From contig JBKEDS010000047.1 in NCBI GenBank assembly GCA_047975545.1, positions 1 through 21,932 on the forward strand: a stretch of 21,932 bases of DNA, given 5' to 3'. Both the position numbers and the translations under genes were made by a program. The notes beneath the pieces were generated by a model. It was not told the origin of the DNA. It did not search any database and saw nothing but the letters and a program-made list of their open reading frames with translations. Below, piece by piece: positions 15,447-21,932 of this stretch (position 1 is the stretch's first letter; each line of letters begins with the position of its first letter). Source of the DNA: JBKEDS01 sp047975545. Its GTDB lineage: Bacteria > Bacteroidota > Bacteroidia > Flavobacteriales > Flavobacteriaceae.

Positions 15447-16103
15447 ATGCACAGCACATCGCTTCCGCTTTACCATATTACACGCCCCTCATCCTTAAAG
15501 AAAAATGCGCCCCTGCTTATTATGCTACACGGTTACGGCAGTGATGAAAACGATTTGTTTTCGTTTGCAGATGAGCTTCCCGAGGCGTTTTTTATTATTT
15601 CGGTTCGGGCGCCGTACCCCATGCAGCCTTACGGCAATGCGTGGTACACTATTAATTTTGATGCCCAACAAGGCAAATGGAACGACACGGAACAAGCCAA
15701 ACAATCGCGCGATTTAATTGCCAATTTTATAGACAAGGCCGTAAAAACCTACCCCGTAAACAAAAACAACGTAACGCTTTTGGGCTTTAGCCAAGGCAGT
15801 ATTTTAAGTTATGGTGTAGCCTTAACCTATCCCGAAAAAGTTAAAAATATTGTGGCTTTAAGCGGTTATATCGTGAAGGATATTCTGCCGAAAACCACAA
15901 CAAACAAAAATTATTCCCACCTTGATTTTTATTGTTCCCACGGCAGTGTGGATCAAGTTATTCCCGTAGAATGGGCAAGACAAACCGCCCCGTTTTTAGA
16001 TGGTTTAAATATTAAGCATGTGTATTCCGAATTTCCCGTTGGCCACGGCGTATCGCCACAAAATTTTTATGCCTTTAGGCATTGGTTGATTGAACGGGAA
16101 TGA
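15447..16103 (+). CDS. Alpha/beta hydrolase, carboxylesterase/phospholipase type
   Basis: 218 residues, the normal size for the Abhydrolase_2 (YpfH-like esterase) family. The oxyanion-hole strand is LLIMLHGYGSDENDLF at 23-38. The nucleophile elbow GFSQGS at 113-118 gives Ser115, Asp169 lies in HGSVDQVIP, and His200 lies in FPVGHGVSP. These form a complete catalytic triad, so the protein is probably an active serine esterase. There is no signal peptide, suggesting a cytoplasmic location. It is the last gene of the BatA-like operon, and a palindromic repeat follows before the converging ychF. The natural substrate is unknown. Confidence 0.93.
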   Translation: MHSTSLPLYHITRPSSLKKNAPLLIMLHGYGSDENDLFSFADELPEAFFIISVRAPYPMQPYGNAWYTINFDAQQGKWNDTEQAKQSRDLIANFIDKAVKTYPVNKNNVTLLGFSQGSILSYGVALTYPEKVKNIVALSGYIVKDILPKTTTNKNYSHLDFYCSHGSVDQVIPVEWARQTAPFLDGLNIKHVYSEFPVGHGVSPQNFYAFRHWLIERE

Positions 16104-16138
16104 TTAACGAGCAACAAGTTTAGGCTGTTGAAGTTGAG

Positions 16139-16233
16139 CGTCATTACGAGAAGGAACGACGAAGTAATCTGTATAAATACAAGGAGGGGATGCGATTGAA
16201 TAAAGGGACTGCTTCGCTACACTCGCAGTGACG
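16139..16233. repeat. REP-like imperfect palindrome between convergent genes
   Basis: CGTCATTACGAG (16139-16150) matches the reverse complement of CTCGCAGTGACG (16222-16233) at 10 of 12 positions. Inside it CGAAGTAATC pairs with GACTGCTTCG at 8 of 10. The arrangement and wording resemble the CGTCATTGCGAG...CTCGCAATGACG intergenic palindromes scattered through many Bacteroidota genomes. The whole element could fold as one long hairpin and may help separate the converging esterase and ychF transcripts. Confidence 0.7.
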
Positions 16234-16253
16234 TTATCAACCCACATCCTCGC

Positions 16254-17348
16254 TTACACATTAAACAGGAAGTGCATAACATCGCCATCTTTAACAATGT
16301 AGTTTTTGCCTTCAACACGCATTTTTCCAGCTTCCTTAACTTTTGTTTCGCTACCATAGGTAATATAATCGTTATAACCAATAACTTCGGCACGGATAAA
16401 GCCTTTTTCAAAATCGCTATGGATAACGCCCGCTGCTTGTGGTGCCGTTGCCCCAATATCAACGGTCCAGGCACGTACTTCCTTTACGCCTGCCGTAAAA
16501 TAGGTTTGCTGGTTTAACAGTTTATAGGCCGCACGTATTAATTTTGCCGAACCCGCTTCGTCCAGGCCAATATCTTGCAGAAATAATTGGCGCTCGCCGT
16601 AATCTTCCAATTCGTTTATATCGGCTTCGGTAGCTACGGCAAGTACCAAAACTTCGGCTTTTTCATCCTTAACAGCTTCCTTAACCTGCTCTACATAAGG
16701 GTTTCCGGTAACAGCCGAGGCTTCGTCTACATTGCACACGTACATTACGGGCTTATCGGTAATAAGCTGCATGGGTTTTACGAAATCGGCATAATCGTCG
16801 TCGCTAAATTCCAAAGCCCTTACCGAAGTACCTGCCTCTAAACCTGCTTTTATTTGCAACAAAATAGCTTCCTCCTTTTGGGCGTCTTTATTGCCCGTTT
16901 TGGCGGCACGCTTTACTTTTTCCATTTTTTTTTCGACGGTTTCCAAATCTTTAAGTTGAAGCTCCATATCGATGGTTTCTTTATCCCTTATTGGGTTTAC
17001 GTTTCCATCGACATGTACGATATTATCGTTATCGAAACAGCGTAGTACGTGCAGGATGGCATCGGTTTCCCTAATATTGGCCAAAAACTGGTTGCCCAGC
17101 CCCTCGCCTTTGCTGGCGCCTTTTACCAATCCGGCAATATCCACGATTTCAACCGTTGCAGGCAGTACGCGCTCGGGCTTAACCAAGGTTTCCAATTTTT
17201 CCAATCTGGGATCGGGTACGTTTACCACACCTACATTGGGCTCTATGGTACAAAACGGAAAGTTGGCGCTTTGTGCTTTGGCATTGGACAAACAATTAAA
17301 AAGGGTCGATTTTCCTACGTTTGGTAGTCCTACTATACCTGCTTTCAT
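16254..17348 (-). CDS. ychF: YchF/Ola1 family ATPase
   Basis: 364 residues, exactly the usual length. The P-loop GLPNVGKST is at 7-15, the switch region DIAGLVKGASKGEGLGNQ begins at 70, and the base-recognition motif is NVDE at 206-209 in place of NKxD, which gives this Obg relative its ATP preference. A coiled-coil insertion (about 130-170) and a C-terminal TGS domain (from about 280) complete the architecture. The C-terminus HFLFNV is characteristic. YchF associates with ribosomes and responds to oxidative stress. A perfect -7 element, TACATTTG, lies on the minus strand at 17409-17402, about 50 bases upstream, but without a clear -33. Confidence 0.97.
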   Translation of the reverse strand: MKAGIVGLPNVGKSTLFNCLSNAKAQSANFPFCTIEPNVGVVNVPDPRLEKLETLVKPERVLPATVEIVDIAGLVKGASKGEGLGNQFLANIRETDAILHVLRCFDNDNIVHVDGNVNPIRDKETIDMELQLKDLETVEKKMEKVKRAAKTGNKDAQKEEAILLQIKAGLEAGTSVRALEFSDDDYADFVKPMQLITDKPVMYVCNVDEASAVTGNPYVEQVKEAVKDEKAEVLVLAVATEADINELEDYGERQLFLQDIGLDEAGSAKLIRAAYKLLNQQTYFTAGVKEVRAWTVDIGATAPQAAGVIHSDFEKGFIRAEVIGYNDYITYGSETKVKEAGKMRVEGKNYIVKDGDVMHFLFNV

Positions 17349-17442
17349 ACTTTTTTAATAATTTTATTTGGTAAACAAATACCGCTTTAGTTTTGCGAGT
17401 GCAAATGTAATTAATTTAACATTGATGGCGGGCAGAAGGTAT

Positions 17443-18048
17443 TCAATTATTAACAAAAATGAACAAATTACCTTTAGCAGTGTTAATATAAACCTTGTTT
17501 GAAATTGCCTTGTTACGGGTTCCTATTCTTGTACCTAAAGTTAAATCTTCATTGTTTAACGGATATTGGAGTCCCTCTGTAATAATTCCCATTGCTGTTG
17601 GAAAAGGCACCAAAGACACTATTTTATTCTTGCATTTTAACAATTCTGTTTGGGCAGAAGCTAAAAAGTAATAGCCATAATCATCGAAAAACCTAAGTTT
17701 TAACTTATCCCGCCATTGTATGGCAGCATGTAAATTGCCCAAAAAATGGTCTTGTTCCCGACCGCTTGCGCCATATACGTGAATGTTTGTATAGCCTCTG
17801 TCGAACAGGATTTGCAGTATTTTTTGAAAATCGGTAAAATTTTGGTTTGGGGTATGGATAACCTCTACATCTTTAGAAAAATGGTTTACCGAATCGAAAT
17901 CGCCACTTATAAAATGTGGTTTTATATTGTTTTTTTCCAAATACCCATAAGCACCGTCGGTAGCACAAATAAGGTCGTAATCGGTCATATTGGGCAAGGC
18001 TTTTGGGGGTTCGCCTTTTAGCAAAAGAAAAACGGGTTTTGTGTTCAT
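17443..18048 (-). CDS. thiN: Thiamine pyrophosphokinase
   Basis: 201 residues from the ATG at 18048. The enzyme transfers pyrophosphate from ATP to thiamine, giving thiamine diphosphate. Diagnostic motifs are ATDGAYGYL at 29-37, ISGDFDSV at 47-54 (ATP/Mg2+ site), FTDFQKI at 71-77 and GASGREQDHFLGN at 93-105. The C-terminal half carries the thiamine-binding beta domain (GIITEGLQYPLNN and IGTRNKAISN). The longer frame from 18087 is rejected because the promoter element TACCTTTG at 18060-18053 lies inside it. The ATG is only four bases after this element, so the mRNA is probably leaderless. Confidence 0.93.
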   Translation of the reverse strand: MNTKPVFLLLKGEPPKALPNMTDYDLICATDGAYGYLEKNNIKPHFISGDFDSVNHFSKDVEVIHTPNQNFTDFQKILQILFDRGYTNIHVYGASGREQDHFLGNLHAAIQWRDKLKLRFFDDYGYYFLASAQTELLKCKNKIVSLVPFPTAMGIITEGLQYPLNNEDLTLGTRIGTRNKAISNKVYINTAKGNLFIFVNN

Positions 18049-18052
18049 GGGA

Positions 18053-18084
18053 CAAAGGTAGGATTTTGATTTAAAAATTAGAAA
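18053..18084 (-). promoter_or_regulatory. Promoter of the thiN gene
   Basis: On the minus strand TTTC (18084-18081, one change from TTTG) is followed after exactly 20 bases by TACCTTTG (18060-18053), a perfect -7 element. The ATG of thiN begins four bases later, at 18048. Confidence 0.65.
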
Positions 18085-18204
18085 CACCCATTTTTTAATA
18101 ACGAATTTTTGATGCTAATGCTCAACGTTTCCATAATTAATCAAAAACAACTACATCATTTGGTTTGAATTTGGCAGCCTTCCCCCTTTTCCTATCACAA
18201 AAAG

Positions 18205-18492
18205 TTATAGTTTTCGTTTTACCGATCCGGTGAAGTCTTCCAAATCGTCCTTTACGCTGTCCAGTTCTTTTTGCACATCGCCCACCACGTTGGTATCGAT
18301 ACCATTTTTTTCGGCTGTTTTGGTTATTTCGTGCTTAATATCGTTGGTGGCATCCTTTAAGGTACGCATGCCCTTGCCCAAACCACGGGCTATTTCGGGA
18401 AGTTTGTCGGCGCCAAAAACCATGATTACGATAAATAGTATAAACACTATTTCGGTACCGCTAATGAACAAGTATGTAGGGTGTAGCATCAC
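18205..18492 (-). CDS. tatA: Sec-independent translocase subunit TatA/TatE
   Basis: 95 residues. A single membrane helix (about 13-27) is followed by the FG hinge at 26-27 and the amphipathic helix ADKLPEIARGLGKGMRTLKD (28-47), the pattern that defines TatA. The charged C-terminus contains Lys/Asp/Glu-rich helices. TatA multimers form the channel for folded proteins carrying twin-arginine signals. The start is GTG at 18492 or ATG at 18489; the GTG lies four bases after TATATTTG, the same distance as in thiN and the glycosyltransferase gene. No tatC is nearby, so it is a solitary tatA, as is common in Flavobacteriia. Confidence 0.95.
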   Translation of the reverse strand: MMLHPTYLFISGTEIVFILFIVIMVFGADKLPEIARGLGKGMRTLKDATNDIKHEITKTAEKNGIDTNVVGDVQKELDSVKDDLEDFTGSVKRKL

Positions 18493-18496
18493 GCTG

Positions 18497-18504
18497 CAAA
18501 TATA
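18497..18504 (-). promoter_or_regulatory. -7 promoter element of tatA
   Basis: TATATTTG on the minus strand fits TAnnTTTG exactly, with CAGC then GTGATG immediately after it. Transcription would start at or next to the start codon. No TTTG is present 20 bases upstream, so the upstream half is weak. Confidence 0.55.
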
Positions 18505-18568
18505 ATGAGTTTTTGGTATGTTGGTGTTTTCGGGCTAATAAAATTGTGTTAAGAACTTACTTTGGGTT

Positions 18569-18685
18569 TCATTTTCCCGCTGAATTTGCTGAATCTCGTA
18601 AAGCTTTTTCTAAACTAAAAGTTACAGCCCTTGTATACTTTGTAATAAATTGCTCGCTACCACACCCACAATGCGTATGTTTCAT
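18569..18685 (-). CDS. Candidate 38-residue Cys-rich peptide coupled to the M1 peptidase gene
   Basis: An ATG at 18685 overlaps the M1 peptidase stop codon by one base in the sequence TAATG, so re-initiation is possible. The frame runs 38 codons to TGA at 18569. The peptide starts MKHTHCGCGSEQF and continues with an alternating basic/hydrophobic helix (TFSLEKALRDSANSAGK). The cluster of His3, His5, Cys6 and Cys8 looks like a metal site. There is no signal peptide and no known family comes to mind. The 192-bp gap between the peptidase and tatA otherwise contains only the tatA promoter. Confidence 0.4.
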   Translation of the reverse strand: MKHTHCGCGSEQFITKYTRAVTFSLEKALRDSANSAGK

Positions 18686-20934
18686 TATTGCTTCAAACTA
18701 TTTTTAAAGGCATCGAACTCGGTTTTGGTTTCTTGCTTTGGCCAGGTGTTGTTAGTGGTATCGACATCGGCGGTTTCCAAATCAGGGTCTATAGTTATTT
18801 TGGTTATGGCCTTTCCGGTGCGCAGTACCTTTTTTGCCTCATGCTCGTTATAGCGCCATATTTGCGCCGGATAGGTAGTGCGCTCGGTGGCACCATCGAT
18901 ATAGGTTACTTCCATGATTATGGGCATAACCAATCCGCCCGGCTTTTCAAACGTAACTTCGTAAAAATAATTGGGTGCGGTTTGTAAGCGTTCTTTTTCG
19001 GTTTCGGGAAGGGTTTCCAAATAGTCGTTCAATGCTTTAAAATCCGATGCCTGTTTGGCTTGGGTTGATATACCTTCTTCAAAAAATATAAGTTTATCGG
19101 CATAATCGTTTATATCGACATTGTTTTTCTTGGCCAGTTCCTTGGCTTTTTCCGAAGGTTTATTGGTTAGGTAGTATTGCTTAACATCTTTTATACCAAT
19201 ATCGGTATAGTCGGTGGTGTAAAACCAACCGCGCCAAAACCAATCGAGGTCCATGGCAGAGGCGTCCTCCATAGTCCTGAAAAAATCGGCAGGCGTTGGG
19301 TGCTTAAACATCCAGCGCTGGGCATAGGTTCTAAAGGCATAATCGAATAACTCGGGGCCCATTATGGTATGTCGCAGCATGTACAGCCCTGCAGCGGGCT
19401 TGGTGTAGGCATTGGGCCCGAATTGGTGCACGTAATCGCCTTGCGACATAATGGGCGATAGGTACGATTGGTCGCCCCCCATATAAGGTACAATATCCTT
19501 GGGCAGGTTTCCTGTAATAAAATTGGGGTCGTAATCCAGCTCGGCCAAGGTTTCCACAAAAGAATTAAGGCCTTCGTCCATCCAGGTCCATTGGCGTTCG
19601 TCGCTGTTTACTATCATAGGAAAAAAATTATGCCCAACCTCGTGGGTTATTACACCTATCATACCGCGTTTTAGCCTTTCGGAATAAGTGCCGTCGGGGT
19701 TCGGACGACCGTAATTAAAACAAATCATGGGGTATTCCATACCCATTTCGGCATGAACGGACACAGCTTTGTTATAAGGGTAATCGAAGGTTAGTTTGGA
19801 ATATTCCTCCAGGGTATTGGCCACGACACGGGTGGAGTGTTCTTCCCAAAGCGGATTGCCCTCCTTGGAATATAGCGAAATAGCCATTACGGTTTTGTTG
19901 TTTATGTTTACCGCCATGGCATCCCAAATAAATTTTCGGGAAGTGGCAAAGGCAAAATCCCTAACGTTATCGGCTTTAAAATGCCAAGTTTTGGTTTGGG
20001 TACTACGTTGTTTTTCGGCGGCTTCGGCTTCGGCCTGCGTTACTATAAACACGGGATTTGCAAAGGATTTTCGAGCTTCGTCGAAACGTTTTTGCTGTTC
20101 TTTACTTAGGGTTTCCTTGGGGTTTTGCAATACGCCCGTAGCCTCTAACTTATGGTCGGCGGGAACGGTTATTTTTACATCGAAGTTACCGAACTCCAGG
20201 GCAAACTCGCTTCGCCCCCAAAATTGCATATTTTGCCAGCCCTCTACATTATTGTACACGCACATACGGGGATAAAATTGGGCAATTACATAGGTATTAT
20301 TGCCATCGGGAAAGGCTTCGTAACCCGAGCGCCCGCCATCTTCAATATGGTTATTAACGTTATACCACCATTTTATTTTGAACTTAAAAATTTCGCCCGG
20401 CGCCAAAGGCTTGGGCAAATTAATGCGCATCATGGTTTGGTTTATCAGGTAGGATAAATTGGAGTCATCGATATTTTTCACTTCTTCTATGTTAAAACCA
20501 CCCTCGAACTTCTTTTTTAAGTTGGCATTTGCAAATTTATCGGGTGTAGCCAACGGCGCATCGAAACTTTCGGTGTTAATATCGGGAGTTTTGGAGCTTG
20601 CCGCACGCATGTTTTGGTCCAACTGCACCCATAAATACTCTAAATAATCCTTGGAATTGTTGTGGTAGGTAATGGTTTCGTTGCCGTGTATTTGGCTTTT
20701 GGTTTCGTTTAGGCTAATTTCCATAACGTAATCGGCCTGCTGCTGCGTGTATTGGTAACCGGGCGCACCGGAGGCGGTGTGCTGCTCGTTTGGCGTGGGG
20801 AGCAAATCCTTCATCTGGCGGAATTTATTTTGGTCGGTATGGCCTTGCGGCTTTGCTTGGTTTTGCTGCTCTTGCGCCGTAATTGCTGCCGATATAAAAC
20901 ACAGCAACAGTAAATAGTATTTTAGTTTTTGCAT
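18685..20934 (-). CDS. M1 family metallopeptidase, secreted
   Basis: 749 residues. A signal peptide (about 1-20, ending ITAQ) directs export. The N-terminal beta domain is followed by the substrate motif EMGMEYP at 396-402, the M1 exopeptidase equivalent of GAMEN. The zinc site HEVGHNFFP begins at 431, with the third ligand Glu454 in WMDEGLNSF. This is the M1 aminopeptidase-like family in Bacteroidota, often annotated only as M1 family metallopeptidase. The C-terminus has no obvious T9SS sorting domain, suggesting periplasmic location. It lies downstream of the DUF6702 gene on the same strand, separated by 148 bases that contain repeats and no confident promoter. Confidence 0.95.
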   Translation of the reverse strand: MQKLKYYLLLLCFISAAITAQEQQNQAKPQGHTDQNKFRQMKDLLPTPNEQHTASGAPGYQYTQQQADYVMEISLNETKSQIHGNETITYHNNSKDYLEYLWVQLDQNMRAASSKTPDINTESFDAPLATPDKFANANLKKKFEGGFNIEEVKNIDDSNLSYLINQTMMRINLPKPLAPGEIFKFKIKWWYNVNNHIEDGGRSGYEAFPDGNNTYVIAQFYPRMCVYNNVEGWQNMQFWGRSEFALEFGNFDVKITVPADHKLEATGVLQNPKETLSKEQQKRFDEARKSFANPVFIVTQAEAEAAEKQRSTQTKTWHFKADNVRDFAFATSRKFIWDAMAVNINNKTVMAISLYSKEGNPLWEEHSTRVVANTLEEYSKLTFDYPYNKAVSVHAEMGMEYPMICFNYGRPNPDGTYSERLKRGMIGVITHEVGHNFFPMIVNSDERQWTWMDEGLNSFVETLAELDYDPNFITGNLPKDIVPYMGGDQSYLSPIMSQGDYVHQFGPNAYTKPAAGLYMLRHTIMGPELFDYAFRTYAQRWMFKHPTPADFFRTMEDASAMDLDWFWRGWFYTTDYTDIGIKDVKQYYLTNKPSEKAKELAKKNNVDINDYADKLIFFEEGISTQAKQASDFKALNDYLETLPETEKERLQTAPNYFYEVTFEKPGGLVMPIIMEVTYIDGATERTTYPAQIWRYNEHEAKKVLRTGKAITKITIDPDLETADVDTTNNTWPKQETKTEFDAFKNSLKQ

Positions 20935-20958
20935 TTTTTTTGTTTGTATAGTTATAAC

Positions 20959-21003
20959 GTGGCTTCGACAGGCTCAGCCACCGATTGGACAAGCTCAGGC
21001 ACC
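20959..21003. repeat. Tandem copies of the TTCGACAAGCTCAG interspersed repeat
   Basis: The first unit (20959-20982) has GTGGCT paired with AGCCAC around TCGACAGGCTC. It differs from the 8773-8799 copy by one loop base. A second, decayed unit (20983-21003) contains GGACAAGCTCAGGCACC with its left arm lost. No U-tract follows on either strand, so it is not a good terminator. It lies between the DUF6702 and M1 peptidase genes. Confidence 0.7.
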
Positions 21004-21082
21004 GCCTTCAATATTTTTATTTCTTAAATTTCTTTCACCAAAAACGAAAGAATGCCGAAAAATAATATTTTTTTTGTGTTTT

Positions 21083-21586
21083 TTACTGAAAAGCCAATAA
21101 AGTAATTGGATTTTCGGCCGTTTGAAGGCTACTTTTATCCTTGTTATAAATTTTTGTTTTTACTATATTTTTTTGGGTCGGGAATAAATTGAATAATACC
21201 TGGTTGCTAATTTCAAAAGTTTTTATCTGTTTTATGTTTTCAATTTCCAAATAACATTTGGCTATATCGGCATCGTAGGTTTTTCCCAAGAAATTCAATG
21301 TAACGTCTTGGCTGTTTATTTTCACTTTTATATGTTGCTTTAAATATTGGGCGATATAATTGTTTACCTTTTTGCTTTCGTTGGGAACGGCCAAGGTTAG
21401 GGTTTTGTCGAACTGGTTGCGTAGGTCGTTTTCCAAATCGTCTATAAATATTCTGGAAATTATTTGAACCGATTGCTGTTTTTCAATATATTCAATCTGC
21501 GTGACGCTTACGTAAAATTTGTGCGCAACGGTAAAGGCGCTAAGCACAAGGCACAATAAAAGAAGTGTAATTTTACCGTACTGCAT
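21083..21586 (-). CDS. DUF6702 family protein, exported
   Basis: 167 residues. The signal sequence (about 1-20) is followed directly by AHKFYVSVTQIEY at 21-33, the recognisable DUF6702 opening. The rest alternates beta strands and short helices, with RIFIDDLENDLRNQFDK at about 45-61. It is probably periplasmic. The family commonly occurs beside an M1 peptidase gene in Flavobacteriia, as here, but its activity is unknown. Its ATG overlaps the stop of the 51-residue ORF by one base (TAATG), which implies translational coupling. Confidence 0.82.
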   Translation of the reverse strand: MQYGKITLLLLCLVLSAFTVAHKFYVSVTQIEYIEKQQSVQIISRIFIDDLENDLRNQFDKTLTLAVPNESKKVNNYIAQYLKQHIKVKINSQDVTLNFLGKTYDADIAKCYLEIENIKQIKTFEISNQVLFNLFPTQKNIVKTKIYNKDKSSLQTAENPITLLAFQ

Positions 21587-21741
21587 TAGGGTTTTGTTTG
21601 GTTGGTGTTTTTTAAATATTGTTTGTATTTCATCCGTAAAAAAACAAGGATATTAAAATCGGTTTGGTTTTTACAGCACTTAATAAAATCGGGGTCATCG
21701 GCACAAAAATAGAAAAAGTCTGTTTTTAAATCGTCATCCAA
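21586..21741 (-). CDS. Candidate 51-residue protein coupled to DUF6702
   Basis: A TTG at 21741 opens a 51-codon frame (52 with stop) that ends TAA, overlapping the DUF6702 ATG as TAATG. The peptide reads DDDLKTDFFYFCADDPDF from residue 2, then IKCCKNQTDFNILVFLRMKYK. It contains three cysteines (one single, one CC pair), an acidic N-terminus and a basic C-terminus, and looks like real coding sequence: the frame is open through nearly sixty codons, back to a TGA upstream of 21741. TTG is the only usual start codon before residue 37. TTG starts are also used by the ypdA-like and TIGR02757 genes in this window. I know no family name. A remnant of a longer gene cannot be excluded. Confidence 0.55.
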   Translation of the reverse strand: MDDDLKTDFFYFCADDPDFIKCCKNQTDFNILVFLRMKYKQYLKNTNQTKP

Positions 21742-21840
21742 GGGGTTTGACGCAGGGCAAACTCACACTTTTTTTGTAAAAACATAGCGGGAAAAACTTA
21801 TTAAGTGTTTGACATTCAATGAAACAATAGTTGTTTTTTT

Positions 21841-21931
21841 AATAGACTATTCGTATATTATACTGATAATCAATAAATTAAACACCTTGAAGGCAACAAA
21901 CAAATTCAAGTCTATTTTTAGCCAAATAGAC
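21841..21931. promoter_or_regulatory. Cluster of AATAGAC repeats and small palindromes
   Basis: AATAGAC occurs at 21841-21847 and 21925-21931, and inverted (GTCTATT) at 21910-21916. GTCTATTT and AAATAGAC (21910-21917/21924-21931) form a perfect 8-bp hairpin with a six-base loop. AATAGACTATT (21841-21851) and GTATATTATAC (21853-21863) are near-perfect palindromes. The remaining AT-rich sequence at 21742-21932 shows no gene. The sites could be operators for a gene beyond the window end. Confidence 0.35.
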
Positions 21932-21932
21932 G

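Noticed and set aside
18513..18707. 64-codon plus-strand ORF in the tatA to M1 peptidase gap
   Set aside because: It crosses the M1 peptidase stop and runs opposite to the 38-residue candidate, with no promoter on its strand and no protein-like pattern.
19796..20275. 159-codon plus-strand ORF
   Set aside because: Antisense to the M1 peptidase gene; composition (Ser/Cys-rich) is typical of a shadow frame.
21030..21052. TTCTTTC/GAAAGAA stem-loop downstream of DUF6702
   Set aside because: Seven A/T-rich pairs and no U-tract on the minus strand; too weak to call a terminator.

Overview
The window reads as chromosome from a marine-type flavobacterium (Bacteroidota, Flavobacteriia). The DNA is AT-rich, several genes start with TTG or GTG, and Shine-Dalgarno sequences are essentially absent. 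Promoters follow the Bacteroidota pattern TTTG-N20-TAnnTTTG. Families such as the BatA-domain protein, YpdA/Bdr, DUF1684 lipoprotein, DUF6702, TIGR02757 and the M61 and M1 peptidases are typical of this group. I see no tRNA, rRNA, CRISPR array, transposase, phage gene or recognisable defence system.

Layout. 1-550: a 61-residue membrane protein with a strong promoter, a 28-residue one-helix ORF and a terminator-like hairpin. 585-1991: an SRPBCC/GyrI-like membrane-anchored protein followed directly by a CrcB/Fluc fluoride channel. 1993-2604 (-): DUF1684 lipoprotein, divergent from a YpdA-type flavin oxidoreductase. 2682-5898 (+): that oxidoreductase followed by four overlapping genes (DoxX-like, DUF2071, methyltransferase-like, four-helix membrane protein). 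5908-6351 (-): Lrp/AsnC regulator. 6475-7160: two small genes of unknown function. 7324-8756 (+): LolD-like ATPase and a TIGR02757 protein. 8826-10712 (-): M61 peptidase lipoprotein, ended by a hairpin made from an interspersed repeat. 10832-11839 (+): family 2 glycosyltransferase with a C-terminal Rossmann-like domain. 11936-16103 (+): four-gene operon of BatA-like protein, dihydroorotase-like protein, small membrane protein and esterase. 16254-21741 (-): YchF, thiamine pyrophosphokinase, TatA, M1 peptidase and DUF6702, plus two short unlisted ORFs coupled to neighbours through TAATG overlaps.

Most genes look like housekeeping or envelope functions: lipoprotein sorting, twin-arginine export, periplasmic peptidases, fluoride export and thiol redox. 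The points that deserve a second look are the dihydroorotase-like protein that has lost all four expected metal-binding histidines, the YpdA homologue with Ile where the Firmicutes enzyme has its key Cys, the overlapping 3659-5898 cassette, the short coupled ORFs, several apparently leaderless promoters, and repeat-derived hairpins. I found no convincing wholly new multi-gene system; the 3659-5898 cassette is the closest candidate.
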